A program made the position numbers and the translations under genes. From Pedosphaera sp. (GTDB lineage: Bacteria > Verrucomicrobiota > Verrucomicrobiia > Limisphaerales > SXTU01): 18,376 nt of DNA. The notes under the pieces were generated by a model. It worked only from the letters and a program-made list of their open reading frames with translations. It ran no database searches and was not told the DNA's origin. Positions 8,117 to 18,018 of the stretch are shown piece after piece (the first letter of the stretch is position 1; each line of letters starts with the position of its first letter). The stretch lies in the NCBI GenBank assembly GCA_009695395.1, contig SIBB01000020.1, positions 1 through 18,376 of the forward strand. The letters are read 5' to 3'.

Positions 8117-9603
8117 AGGCCGGCCACCTCTCTCAGCCCTTTGAAGAGCGGCGATTTGAAGCTGGGCACGATGATGTCGAGCAGCAGGCGGGGGTGCAGA
8201 CCGATGAGGACCGTGCAAAAGATGAGCAGTGCAGCGCCGAGTCGCTCGGGGACGGTGATGGGTTCCAGCGGATGGTCGTGGTCGTGGGGTTCAGCGGGCG
8301 CGGGCTTGTCGGAGAAGAACACCATGGCAGTCGTCTTGAGCGTGTAAACGACGCCGATGACGATGCCGACGCCGGCGAGGAGCGCGAGTTTCGGGAATGC
8401 CTGCCACGCGCCGATGAGCACTTGCAGCTCCGCGATGAAGCCGCTGAAGCCGGGCATCCCCATCGAGGCGAAGCCCGCGATGACGAAGGTCACGGACGCG
8501 AAGGGCATCGCGCGGGTGAGGCCCATGCCTTCGAGCGCGTCCAAGTCCCGCGTGTGGGTGCGGTCATAGACCATCCGGCCCACGACGGCGAAGAGCAGTC
8601 CGGCGATGACGCCATGGGAGAACATTTGCAGCACCGCGCCGCTCCAGCCGACTTCAGTGAGCGTCACGAGGCCGAGCAGCACGAAGCCCATGTGGCTCAC
8701 GCTGGAGTAGCCGATCACGAACTTGAAATCCTTCTGCACCAGCGCGACGAGCGCGCCATAGACAATGCCGGTGACGGCGAGCGCGGCGAGTTCGTGCTGC
8801 CACATCTTCAGGCCCTCGGGGAAGAGCGTCATCGCCACGCGCAGGCAGCCGTATGCGCCGAGCTTCATCACCACGCCGGCGAGCAGCATCGAGGCAGCGG
8901 TCGGCGCGGCGGAGTGACCGGTCGGCGCCCACGTGTGGAACGGCCACATGCCCGCGAGGATTGCGAAGCCCACGAACACGAGTGGGAACGCCCAGCGCTG
9001 GAACTCCGGGGCAAAGGAATGTTGCGCGAGCGCTTGCAGGTCGAAGCTGGCGAGGCCGGACACCGCGTAGGCCGCGAGCATTCCGATGAGCACCATGCCG
9101 CTGCCGATGAACGAGTAGAGCGCGAGCTTCATCGCCGCGTAGTCGCGTCGCGTGGAACCCCAGATGGCGATGAGGAAGTATTTCGGGACGATGGCGATTT
9201 CGTAGAACACGAAGAGGAGGAAGAGGTCGAGGCTGAGGAAGACGCCATAGACGCCGCCGATGAGCGCGAAGAAGAAGGCGAAGAACTCGTTGGTGCGGCG
9301 CTCGACGTTCCACGAGAAGAGCACGCCCGCCAGCGCCGCGATGCCGGTCAGCAGCACGAGCGTCACGCTGATGCCGTCGGCGGCGAGGGAGAAGTCGATG
9401 CCCAGCGCGGGAATCCAGCGAACGCGGGTGATGACTTCGAGGCCGTTGACGGGCTTGAACTGAATCGCCCCGGCGAGTCCGCAGAAGAGGCCGGCCAACG
9501 CGGTCCCGAGCGCCACCGCCCGCGTCGCGCGCGGGTTGGCGTGCGGCGTCAGCAGGCACGCGAGCGCGCCGGCGAAGGAGAGGTAAATGGTCCAGGCGAG
9601 CAT
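8113..9603 (-). CDS. nuoM: NADH-quinone oxidoreductase subunit M, first of two paralogues (TM7 lysine replaced)
   Basis: This is an antiporter-like proton-pumping subunit of complex I, 496 residues, with the NuoM signatures WPFHTWAP, GYSSVSHMGFVLLGL and SMGMPGFSGFIAE. TM5 glutamate is present (E135 in FYEIAIVPKYFLI), as are the TM8 lysine (K247 in VVMKLGAYG) and the TM12 glutamate (E392). The TM7 lysine, usually in a FAVKxP motif (K234 in E. coli), is L216 here in FAILAGMW. An unusual lysine, K141, lies in TM5 six residues after the glutamate. A His-rich loop (EPHDHDHP) precedes the last helices. The gene starts with ATG at 9603, 3 bp after the stop of the other nuoM. The two NuoM proteins are clearly divergent, so this is not a recent duplication. 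Confidence 0.95.
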   Translation of the reverse strand: MLAWTIYLSFAGALACLLTPHANPRATRAVALGTALAGLFCGLAGAIQFKPVNGLEVITRVRWIPALGIDFSLAADGISVTLVLLTGIAALAGVLFSWNVERRTNEFFAFFFALIGGVYGVFLSLDLFLLFVFYEIAIVPKYFLIAIWGSTRRDYAAMKLALYSFIGSGMVLIGMLAAYAVSGLASFDLQALAQHSFAPEFQRWAFPLVFVGFAILAGMWPFHTWAPTGHSAAPTAASMLLAGVVMKLGAYGCLRVAMTLFPEGLKMWQHELAALAVTGIVYGALVALVQKDFKFVIGYSSVSHMGFVLLGLVTLTEVGWSGAVLQMFSHGVIAGLLFAVVGRMVYDRTHTRDLDALEGMGLTRAMPFASVTFVIAGFASMGMPGFSGFIAELQVLIGAWQAFPKLALLAGVGIVIGVVYTLKTTAMVFFSDKPAPAEPHDHDHPLEPITVPERLGAALLIFCTVLIGLHPRLLLDIIVPSFKSPLFKGLREVAGL

Positions 9604-9606
9604 GGC

Positions 9607-11147
9607 TCAGAAGGGCAATTGCCGCACCCACTGCACAACCGTCGGGTTGATGACCGCGATGATGAACTGCGGCCAGATGCCGAGCGCGAACATCAGCAGC
9701 GTCGCGGGGAAGACCACTGCGCCTTCGTTGTAGGTCAGGTCGGTGAAGCGCGCCCACTTCTCGTTGAGCGGGCCGCACCAGACTTTTTGGATGACGGTCA
9801 GGATGAAGATGGCCGTGACCAGGAGGCCCGGCAGCGCGAGCACTGCCGCCCACGGCACGAGCGGGAAGACGCCTTTGAAGATGAGGAACTCGCCGATGAA
9901 GCCGTTCAAGCCCGGCAAGCCGAGCGAGGAGAACAGCGCGAGGCCCATCAGCCCGCAGAAGACCGGCGCGACCTTCCGCAATCCGCCGAAGTCGTTGAGG
10001 CCGCGCGCGCCGTTGCTGCGGTCTTCGAGGAAGGCCACGAAACAGAATAGCAGGCTCGCTGTGATGCCGTGGTTGAACATCTGGAGAACGACGCCGTTGA
10101 GCGCCGCCGTGCGGTCGAGCACGGTGCCCGTGGCGCTGGCCGCCGCAAAGACGCCGAGCAGGCAGTAGCCGAGGTGGTTGATGGACGAGTAGGCGAGGAT
10201 GCGCTTGAGGTCGCGCTGCGCGAGCGCGGCGAACGCGCTCAGGACAATGGTCGCGACCGCCAGCCACAGCAGCGGGGTGAGCAGCGCCTGCATCGGCTCC
10301 GGGAAGATGGGCAGCAGCAGCCGGACGAAGCCATACACGCCGAGCTTGGACATCACACCGGTGAGCGCCATCGAGACGGGCGTGGGCGCTTCGGCGTAGG
10401 TCAACGGCAGCCAGGTGTGGAAGGGCCAGAGCGGCACCTTCACCGCGAAGCCGAGCAGCGCGCCGACGAAGAGGAGCAAGTAGGCTTTGCCCGCGCCCAG
10501 TCCGAGCCATGCAAACTTCGCGTCCACCGCCGGGCCGAGCGCCTTCGTGCGCGCCAGTTCGGCGAGCTTGAGGAAGTCGAAGGTGCCCGTCGCAAGGAAC
10601 AGCGCGAGGAACGCCAGCAGCAGCGCGATGCTGCCGACCATTGTGTAAACGAAGAATTGGAGCGCCGCCTCGGAGCGCTGCGGGCCGCCCCAGAGTTTGA
10701 TGAGGAAGAACGCGGGGATGAGGCTGAGTTCCCAGAACAGGAACCAGTGGAAGAAGTTCAGCGCGGTGAACGCGCCGAAGAGGCCGCCTTGCAGAAAGAG
10801 GAACAGGCCGCAGTAGAGCGGGACGTTGTCGTGGATCTTCTCCGAGGCCAGCACGGCCATCGGGATGACGAGCGCGGTGAGCATCAGCATGACCAGCCCA
10901 AGGCCGTCGAGGCCGACGTGATACTCGATGCCGAGCGTGGGAATCCAGACGTGCCGCTCGGTGAATTGCATCCCGCCGTCGGCGGGGTTCGAGTTCACCC
11001 AGAGCGCGGCGACGAGCGCGAGCGCGAGAATGTTGACCGCCAGCGTCAGGCCGCGCGCGCGCTGCCGACGCTCGCGGTCCACGCCGAAGACGAGGGCGGC
11101 CCCCACCAGCGGCAGGAAGGTCAGAATCGAGATGAGCGGGAGACCGT

Positions 11148-11151
<4 letters not shown>
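9607..11151 (-). CDS. nuoM: NADH-quinone oxidoreductase subunit M, second paralogue (canonical charged residues)
   Basis: This is an antiporter-like proton-pumping subunit of complex I, about 514 residues, in tandem with a second nuoM. All key charges are present, numbered from GTG 11151: E141 in FWELSLIPAFFLI, K238 in GFAVKVPLWPFHTWLP, K269 in VMSKLGVYG and E421 in NGFIGEFLIF. Other NuoM hallmarks are LKRILAYSSINHLGY and GVVLQMFNHGI. The GTG at 11151 is preferred because it gives a GTGA overlap with the nuoL stop, the same arrangement as at nuoN and nuoD, and the protein then begins NGLPLISILTFLPL. A GTG at 11160 would add three residues. Its neighbours make it part of the single complex I operon. 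Confidence 0.95.
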
Positions 11152-13216
<2,065 letters not shown>

Positions 13217-13220
<4 letters not shown>

Positions 13221-13528
13221 CCCTTCATTTCCTCCACCTGGTCCACGTTCGCGGTGCGGAAGTGGCGGTAAATCGTGATGATGAGCGCGAGGCCGACGGC
13301 GGCTTCAGCGGCGGCGATAGCGATGGAGAACACCGCGAACATCAGGCCGGTCATCGTCTCCGGGTTCTCGCTGAAGCGCCAGAAGGCGATGAAGTTGAGG
13401 TTCGCCGCGTTGAGCATTAGCTCGATGCCGATCAGCACCATGATGGCGTTGCGCCGCGTGAGGGCGCCCGCGAGTCCGATGCAGAAGAGCAAGGCGGATA
13501 CGAGGAGGTAGCCGGAGAGCGGAGTCAT
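13217..13528 (-). CDS. nuoK: NADH-quinone oxidoreductase subunit K
   Basis: This is a small three-helix membrane subunit of complex I, 103 residues, at the usual family length. The two conserved membrane glutamates of the proton path are visible: E36 in GIELMLNAANLNF and E75 in IAAAEAAVGLAL. The basic loop after helix 1 reads TRRNAIMVLIG. It overlaps nuoJ and nuoL by 4 bp each (ATGA), which implies translational coupling. The sequence shows no irregularity. Confidence 0.97.
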
Positions 13529-14022
13529 CGAGAACCCTCCTTGTCCTTCATCGCGATGATGACCGCGCCGAGCATGGCGGCGGTGAGCAGCAGGGCCATA
13601 ACCTCCAACGGCAGGACGTAGTCGGTCATCAGCTTTTGGCCGAGGGTTTTGACGGAGACTTCGCCCATCGGGGAGGCCGCGCGCTTGCCCACGGGGCTGG
13701 CGAGGACGGCGAGGGCCATTGTGAGGAACGCGCTAATCGCCACCGCGATGCCGATCCACGGGGTGACGGTGGCGGGTTCGTCTTTGGGCTCGGTGCTGCG
13801 CGTCAGCAGGATGGCGAAGACGATGAGAATCGAGACCGCGCCGACATAGACGAGGATTTGCGTGAAGCCGACAAACTCGGCGTTGAGCTGGAGGTAAAGC
13901 CCGGCCAGCCCGGCGAAGGTGAGCACGAGGCTCAACGCGCAATGCACGAGGTTCCGCAGCGACATCGCCGCGATGGCACTGCCGACCGTGAGACCTGCGA
14001 TGATGGCGAAGGGGAGGGTCAT
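13525..14022 (-). CDS. nuoJ: NADH-quinone oxidoreductase subunit J
   Basis: This is a membrane subunit of complex I, about 165 residues with five predicted helices. The conserved segment around TM3, VGFTQILVYVGAVSILIVFA, is present; in solved structures this helix carries a pi-bulge that changes shape during turnover. The C-terminal part ends in LEVMALLLTAAMLGAVIIA. The start is taken as ATG 14022 (MTLPFAIIAGLTVG), which fits the usual NuoJ N-terminus. Extending to 14055 would add residues (MQPCNPSTAPR) encoded by an octamer repeat array. The 99-bp gap to nuoH is the largest inside the operon. Confidence 0.95.
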   Translation of the reverse strand: MTLPFAIIAGLTVGSAIAAMSLRNLVHCALSLVLTFAGLAGLYLQLNAEFVGFTQILVYVGAVSILIVFAILLTRSTEPKDEPATVTPWIGIAVAISAFLTMALAVLASPVGKRAASPMGEVSVKTLGQKLMTDYVLPLEVMALLLTAAMLGAVIIAMKDKEGSR

Positions 14023-14031
14023 GCGGGGCGC

Positions 14032-14115
14032 GGTTGAAGGGTTGCAGGGTTGCAAGGTTGAAGGGGAGACTGCGCGGGCAGCCCCTTCAACTCTTCAACG
14101 CTTAAACTCTTCAAC
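14032..14115. repeat. Inverted arrays of 8-bp repeats in the nuoH-nuoJ spacer
   Basis: On the plus strand, four units of pattern GTTG(A/C)AGG or close variants run from about 14032 to 14064. After a centre of about 20 bp, four inverted units (ccttcaac, tcttcaac, gcttaaac, tcttcaac) run from 14084 to 14115. The innermost pair forms a perfect 10-bp stem, gttgaagggg (14057-14066) with ccccttcaac (14082-14091). It continues after a small bulge into ctgc/gcag around a gcgg loop. In the operon mRNA this would be a strong hairpin between nuoH and nuoJ. It might tune processing or relative expression of the two halves of the operon (inference). Confidence 0.72.
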
Positions 14116-14121
14116 TTGTTC

Positions 14122-15351
14122 TCAGGCATAGCGGTATTCGCGCTTGGTGAACTTGGCTTCGAAGCCACGGCCGAGGAGCCAGTAGGGGACGGCTAGCATG
14201 GCGAAGCAAAGCGGCCAGCGGGCGTAGAGCGGCAGGCTGTCGCGGAGCAGATACCACAGCGCGGCAACTACGAGGTTGATGAGCGTCATCGGTAGCAGGA
14301 ATTTCCAGGCGAAAGCCATGAGCTGGTCGGTGCGGAGGCGGGGCAGCGTGCCGCGCAGCCAGATGAAAAGGACGATGAGCGCGGAGAGCTTTCCGAGGAA
14401 CCAGCACCACGAGGGAATCCAGGTAAGGGGCGCGATGTTCAGGGGCGGCAGCCACCCACCAAGGAAGAGCGTGATGCCCAGCCCGCACATGGCGAACAGG
14501 CCGAGGTATTCTGCGAGGAAGAAGATGGCGAACTTGAAGCCAGAGTATTCCGTGAAGTAGCCCGCGATGATTTCCGACTCGGCTTCGGGCAAGTCAAACG
14601 GCGTGCGGTTCGCCTCGGCAGCGGCGGCGGTGAGGAACAGGAAGAAGCCGACGAGGCCCCACGGGGTGAAGAGGTGCCAGTTGTGCAGGAAGCCAAAGTG
14701 AACACCTGACTGGCTCTGCACGATGGCCGTGAGGGAGAGCGTGCCGGTAATCATCACCACCGTCAGCGACGAGAGGATGAGGGGGATTTCGTAGGAGACC
14801 ATTTGTGCGATGGCTCGCATCGCGCCGAGGAGGGAATACTTGTTGCGACTCGACCAGCCGGCCATGAACACGCTCAGTTCCGTGCTCGCACCGACGGCGA
14901 AGAAGAAGAGCAGGCCCGTCTGCGGCAGGTCGAGCGGGACCATGCTCTTGCCGAAGGGCAGGACCGAGTAAGTCAGCAGCACGGGGATGAGCAACGCGAT
15001 GGGCGCGAGGAAGTGGACGACTTTGTCCGCCGCGCGCGGGACGACGTCCTCCTTGATGAGCGACTTGATGCCGTCGGCGATGAACTGGCCGAAGCCGTAG
15101 AGGCGGATGTCCGTGAGCGGGATGCCGACGCGGTTGGGGCCGATTCGGTTTTGGATGCGACCCAGACCCTTGCGCTCGATAACGGTCGTGAGCGCGAACA
15201 TGAGCGGGAAGACGGCGAGGATCGGTGTAATGGTCAGCACCGCAGAAACCACCGAGACAAGCCACTCCGGCGTGGCTCCGGGCAGCAAGCCCATGAGCAG
15301 ATGCTTCAGCGTGACAGGAAGCGCGTCGAGTTTGGCGAAGAGTTCGGCCAT
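14122..15351 (-). CDS. nuoH: NADH-quinone oxidoreductase subunit H
   Basis: This membrane subunit forms the quinone entry site and couples the peripheral arm to the pumps. At 409 residues it is longer than E. coli NuoH (325). Signatures present are ERKGLGRIQNRIGPNRVG (59-76), FGQFIADGIKSLIKED (87-102) and the highly conserved acidic loop AEANRTPFDLPEAESEI (245-261) ending in GYFTEYSG. Extra length lies in the loop around residues 211-230 and in an added C-terminal helix and basic tail after the usual end (WPLCFAMLAVPYWLLGRGF). Similar extensions occur in other phyla (from memory). It starts with ATG at 15351, 2 bp after the nuoI stop. nuoI precedes nuoH, the reverse of the E. coli order. Confidence 0.97.
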   Translation of the reverse strand: MAELFAKLDALPVTLKHLLMGLLPGATPEWLVSVVSAVLTITPILAVFPLMFALTTVIERKGLGRIQNRIGPNRVGIPLTDIRLYGFGQFIADGIKSLIKEDVVPRAADKVVHFLAPIALLIPVLLTYSVLPFGKSMVPLDLPQTGLLFFFAVGASTELSVFMAGWSSRNKYSLLGAMRAIAQMVSYEIPLILSSLTVVMITGTLSLTAIVQSQSGVHFGFLHNWHLFTPWGLVGFFLFLTAAAAEANRTPFDLPEAESEIIAGYFTEYSGFKFAIFFLAEYLGLFAMCGLGITLFLGGWLPPLNIAPLTWIPSWCWFLGKLSALIVLFIWLRGTLPRLRTDQLMAFAWKFLLPMTLINLVVAALWYLLRDSLPLYARWPLCFAMLAVPYWLLGRGFEAKFTKREYRYA

Positions 15352-15353
15352 GA

Positions 15354-16040
15354 CTACGCGGCGGGAGCAGCCGCCGGGCCCGTAGCGGGGGAAGAGGGTT
15401 GGGGCGCGGATGGGACCGCGCCGACAGGAGTAGCGGCTGCTGCGGCGTCCGCTTTGGCTTTCGCCTCAGCAGCAGCCTTGGCCTTCGCTTCCACGTCGGC
15501 CTTCGCCTTGGCCTGCGCCTTCGCAACCTCGACGGCGAGCGCAGCATCGGAAGCAGCGGCTTCGCTCGGGTGAATCTTGCGGTAGTGATCGTTGGACTTG
15601 GCGAGTTGGTGCTTGTTGACGAGCAGGCCGCCGAAGCGGTCGGTGTTCGACAACTCGAACTCGGTGTCCATCTTGATGGACTCGAACGGGCAGACCTCGA
15701 CGCAAATCTGGCAGCTCATGCAGACGGACAGGTCGATGTCGAACGTCACCGGGTAGAGCTGCATCTGGCCCTTGTAATCCGCGCGCTTGTCCTTGCTCTT
15801 GACGATGTAGATGCACTGCGGAGGGCACTCCTTCTCGCAAATCTGGCAGGCCACGCAGCGCAGGCCTTTCATCGGGTCTTCCGTGTCGTGAACGAGGAAG
15901 GGGAACTGTCGGGCGTTCTCCTTCGAGGCAATGCGCTGCTCGGGATACTCGACGGTGGTGAGCCGCGCGGGGTCGTGGTAGCTGCCGGCGAAGTTCTTCG
16001 CCGTTTCCAACATTCCCTTAAGAATTCCGGTGCCGAGCAT
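15354..16040 (-). CDS. nuoI: NADH-quinone oxidoreductase subunit I with Ala/Lys/Pro-rich C-terminal extension
   Basis: This is a ferredoxin-like subunit carrying two [4Fe-4S] clusters (N6a and N6b) that pass electrons towards cluster N2. Both binding motifs are complete: C62, C65, C68, C72 in CVACQICEKECPP and C107, C110, C113, C117 in CMSCQICVEVCPF. The N-terminal amphipathic helix (GILKGMLETAKNF) fits the family. The core ends near residue 158. Beyond it lies a tail of about 70 residues: first an Ala/Lys/Glu-rich stretch (AKAQAKAKADVEAKAK and similar) likely to be helical, then an Ala/Pro-rich end. No cluster or catalytic role for the tail is evident. The gene starts at ATG 16040; 41 bp separate it from nuoD. 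Confidence 0.96.
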   Translation of the reverse strand: MLGTGILKGMLETAKNFAGSYHDPARLTTVEYPEQRIASKENARQFPFLVHDTEDPMKGLRCVACQICEKECPPQCIYIVKSKDKRADYKGQMQLYPVTFDIDLSVCMSCQICVEVCPFESIKMDTEFELSNTDRFGGLLVNKHQLAKSNDHYRKIHPSEAAASDAALAVEVAKAQAKAKADVEAKAKAAAEAKAKADAAAAATPVGAVPSAPQPSSPATGPAAAPAA

Positions 16041-16081
16041 TGGCTGTGAGTTTCAGGATTCGACCTGCGGGATGCAAGATT

Positions 16082-17257
16082 TCACCGGTCAACTTCTCCT
16101 AGCACAATGTCCACGCTCCCCAGCGTGATCACCGCGTCCGCGATGGTCTGCCCGAGGCACATATCTTCGAGGATGGTCAGGTTGATGAGGCTCGGCGGAC
16201 GGACGCGGTAGCGATACGGGTTCGGGCTGCCGTCGCTGATGAGGTGGAAGCCCAACTCCCCCTTCGGCGACTCGATGCGTCCGTAAGCCTCGCCGGGCTT
16301 CGGGCGGAAGCCGCGCAGCTTCGCCTTCGGGTCCACCACGGGACCGTCGGGGATGTCGTTGAGCGCCGGCTCCAGAATCTTCAGCGACTCGCGCATCTCG
16401 AGCATTCGAATCATGTAGCGGTCGTAAACATCCCCGTGGTCGCCGAGCGGCACGCGGAACGGGTAGCGGCTGTAGATGCCGTAGTTGTCCACCTTGCGGA
16501 GGTCGTAGTCCACGCCGCTGGCGCGGAGCATCGGGCCAGTGATGCCGGCGCTGATGGCAAGTTCCGCAGACAACTTGCCCACGCCTTGGGTGCGGGCCAT
16601 GAGGATTTCGTTGCCGGAGAGCAGCGCGTCGAACTCATCTAGAAACTTCGGATACTCGGCCACGACTTTCTTCGCTTCGTCCAGCCAGCCGGGCGGCAAG
16701 TCGCAGCGGCAGCCGCCGAACCTCATGTAGTTGCACATCATCCGTGCGCCGGTGAGCGACTCGATGAGGTCGAGGATCTTCTCGCGCTCGCGGAAGGCAT
16801 ACATCAACGGCGTGCCCAGCGCGCCCATGTCCTGAAGCAGGAAGCCCGCGAGGCAGGTGTGGTTCAGCACGCGCGTCAGCTCGGCGGTGATCAGGCGGAT
16901 GTATTCCGCGCGCTCGGGGACTTGCAGACCGGCGAGCTTCTCGACCGACAGCGCGTAAGCCCAGTTGTTCGACAGCGAGCAGAAGTAATCCAGCCGGTCC
17001 GTGTAAGGCATCGAGCCGAGGTAGCTCGTGTTCTCGGCAATCTTCTCGTGGTTCCGGTGCAGGTAGCCGAAGACCGGCTTGAGCTTCACGACCGTCTCAC
17101 CGTCGAGCACCACGTCCATGCGGAAGACGCCGTGCGTGGATGGGTGCTGCGGGCCCATGGCGACTTCGAGCAACTCGCCTTCGCGGCCTTGTCCGACGGA
17201 CTGCACCGTGCGATTCGCGGGCGCATCCATGACCGAAACTAAGTCCGTGCCACTCAC
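16082..17257 (-). CDS. nuoD: NADH-quinone oxidoreductase subunit D
   Basis: This is the 49-kDa-type peripheral subunit that, with NuoB, forms the quinone-reduction site near cluster N2. It is 391 residues, close to family size. MGPQHPSTHGVFR (34-46) holds the quinone-binding histidine (H42), and TDRLDYFCS holds the partner tyrosine (Y91). The spacing of 49 residues equals that between His59 and Tyr108 of the bovine protein. GYLHRNHEKIAE (64-75) and the C-terminal PSLINLTILEDMCLG are also typical. The start is GTG at 17257 with a GTGA overlap with the nuoC stop; an internal ATG (residue 10) is a weaker alternative. NuoC and NuoD are separate genes here, not fused as in E. coli. NuoB, its partner, is not encoded in the window. 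Confidence 0.97.
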   Translation of the reverse strand: MSGTDLVSVMDAPANRTVQSVGQGREGELLEVAMGPQHPSTHGVFRMDVVLDGETVVKLKPVFGYLHRNHEKIAENTSYLGSMPYTDRLDYFCSLSNNWAYALSVEKLAGLQVPERAEYIRLITAELTRVLNHTCLAGFLLQDMGALGTPLMYAFREREKILDLIESLTGARMMCNYMRFGGCRCDLPPGWLDEAKKVVAEYPKFLDEFDALLSGNEILMARTQGVGKLSAELAISAGITGPMLRASGVDYDLRKVDNYGIYSRYPFRVPLGDHGDVYDRYMIRMLEMRESLKILEPALNDIPDGPVVDPKAKLRGFRPKPGEAYGRIESPKGELGFHLISDGSPNPYRYRVRPPSLINLTILEDMCLGQTIADAVITLGSVDIVLGEVDR

Positions 17258-17898
17258 GCCCCCACCTCCTGTGCCGCTTGATGCGCCTTCGCCCGCGCCA
17301 GCACCTCGTCATGGGGCGTCGGCTCGTATTCGTAATCATCCGGCTCCACGTAATCCTTCCGCATCGGGTAATCCTTGAACCCATCCCACATCAGAATCCG
17401 CCGCAAGTCCGGGTGCCCGTCGAAGAGCACGCCGTAGAGGTCGAACACCTCGCGCTCCTGAAACTCCGCGCTGCGCCACAGCGGCGTCAGCGAGGTTACC
17501 CGCACCGGGTCCGCGCGACCGGGCGTGCGCTGGCGGAGGATGACAGGGCCGTGCTTGAGCGCCATCGAGTAAAGGTGATACACCGCTTCCAGATAGCCGG
17601 CGCGCTGGGTCTTCTTCACTTCCTCGACCTCCTTCTCCACGCCGTCCACGAGCTTCTTCACCTTCACCTTCTCGGACAGCTCCGCATCGAGGTAATCAAC
17701 CCCCGTGACGTTCGAGCAATAGTCGAGACGGAGCTGGGGGTCATCGCGGAGAAACTGGGCGACGGCGTAGGCGTGCTCCACATCCACGGCCAACGAATGC
17801 TGCGCGCACGGGCTGTCGTTCTTCACGAGGCTCAACTGCGCGCCGGGCACGGCGGCCCCGGCACGGGCAAGGATTTGCTCAAGAGTTTCCAGCGGCAC
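17254..17898 (-). CDS. nuoC: NADH-quinone oxidoreductase subunit C
   Basis: This is the 30-kDa-type peripheral subunit that supports NuoD and NuoB. The family signature is strong: WRSAEFQEREVFDLYGVLFD (141-160), then GHPDLRRILMWDGFKDYPMR (161-180) and KDYVEP. The N-terminal domain contains LDYCSNVTGVDYLD. Between the two lies a Lys/Glu-rich stretch (about residues 74-98, KVKVKKLVDGVEKEVEEVKK) that looks like an insertion into the usual strand-turn region. The start is GTG at 17898. No in-frame ATG is seen close upstream, and a promoter-like sequence at 17939-17968 leaves about 30 nt of leader. It is the first gene of the operon visible here; nuoA and nuoB do not precede it. Confidence 0.95.
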   Translation of the reverse strand: MPLETLEQILARAGAAVPGAQLSLVKNDSPCAQHSLAVDVEHAYAVAQFLRDDPQLRLDYCSNVTGVDYLDAELSEKVKVKKLVDGVEKEVEEVKKTQRAGYLEAVYHLYSMALKHGPVILRQRTPGRADPVRVTSLTPLWRSAEFQEREVFDLYGVLFDGHPDLRRILMWDGFKDYPMRKDYVEPDDYEYEPTPHDEVLARAKAHQAAQEVGA

Positions 17899-17938
17899 GG
17901 CGGGAACTTGTAGTGGGAGGCCGGAGGTTTGACAAATG

Positions 17939-17968
17939 ATTACACTGCGAGCGAACTCGATTCCTCAA
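17939..17968 (-). promoter_or_regulatory. Candidate sigma-70-type promoter for the nuo operon
   Basis: On the minus strand, TTGAGG (17968-17963) and TGTAAT (17944-17939) are separated by 18 bp. They match the -35 consensus at four and the -10 consensus at five of six positions. Transcription would begin near 17930, about 30 nt before the nuoC GTG. A weaker pair, TTGTCA (17935-17930) and TACAAG (17912-17907), would give an almost leaderless mRNA. The prediction is by eye and unsupported by conservation. Confidence 0.35.
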
Positions 17969-17971
17969 TTA

Positions 17972-17984
17972 GTTCCGCGGGAAC
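17972..17984. promoter_or_regulatory. Short palindrome upstream of the nuo promoter
   Basis: The sequence gttcc-gcg-ggaac is a perfect 5-bp inverted repeat with a 3-bp centre, 4 bp upstream of the candidate -35 box of nuoC and 35 bp after the HU gene stop. It could be an operator half-site pair or the stem of a weak terminator for the HU gene. No U-run follows on the minus strand, so an operator or chance are both open. Confidence 0.22.
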
Positions 17985-18018
17985 CACCGAGTCTGCCCTG
18001 CGCCGAGGTAGATTTCCG

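Noticed and set aside
8117..8218. N-terminal extension of nuoN
   Set aside because: It overlaps the nuoM coding region, has an unrelated Arg/His-rich sequence, and the GTG at 8116 gives a normal NuoN start with a 4-bp overlap.
8194..10050. A 618-codon open frame on the plus strand opposite nuoM
   Set aside because: Its Glu/Asp/His/Arg-rich product is the mirror of hydrophobic codons on the other strand. It has no recognisable domain and overlaps real genes fully.
14023..14055. N-terminal extension of nuoJ
   Set aside because: The added residues are encoded by the octamer repeat array and have no counterpart in NuoJ proteins.
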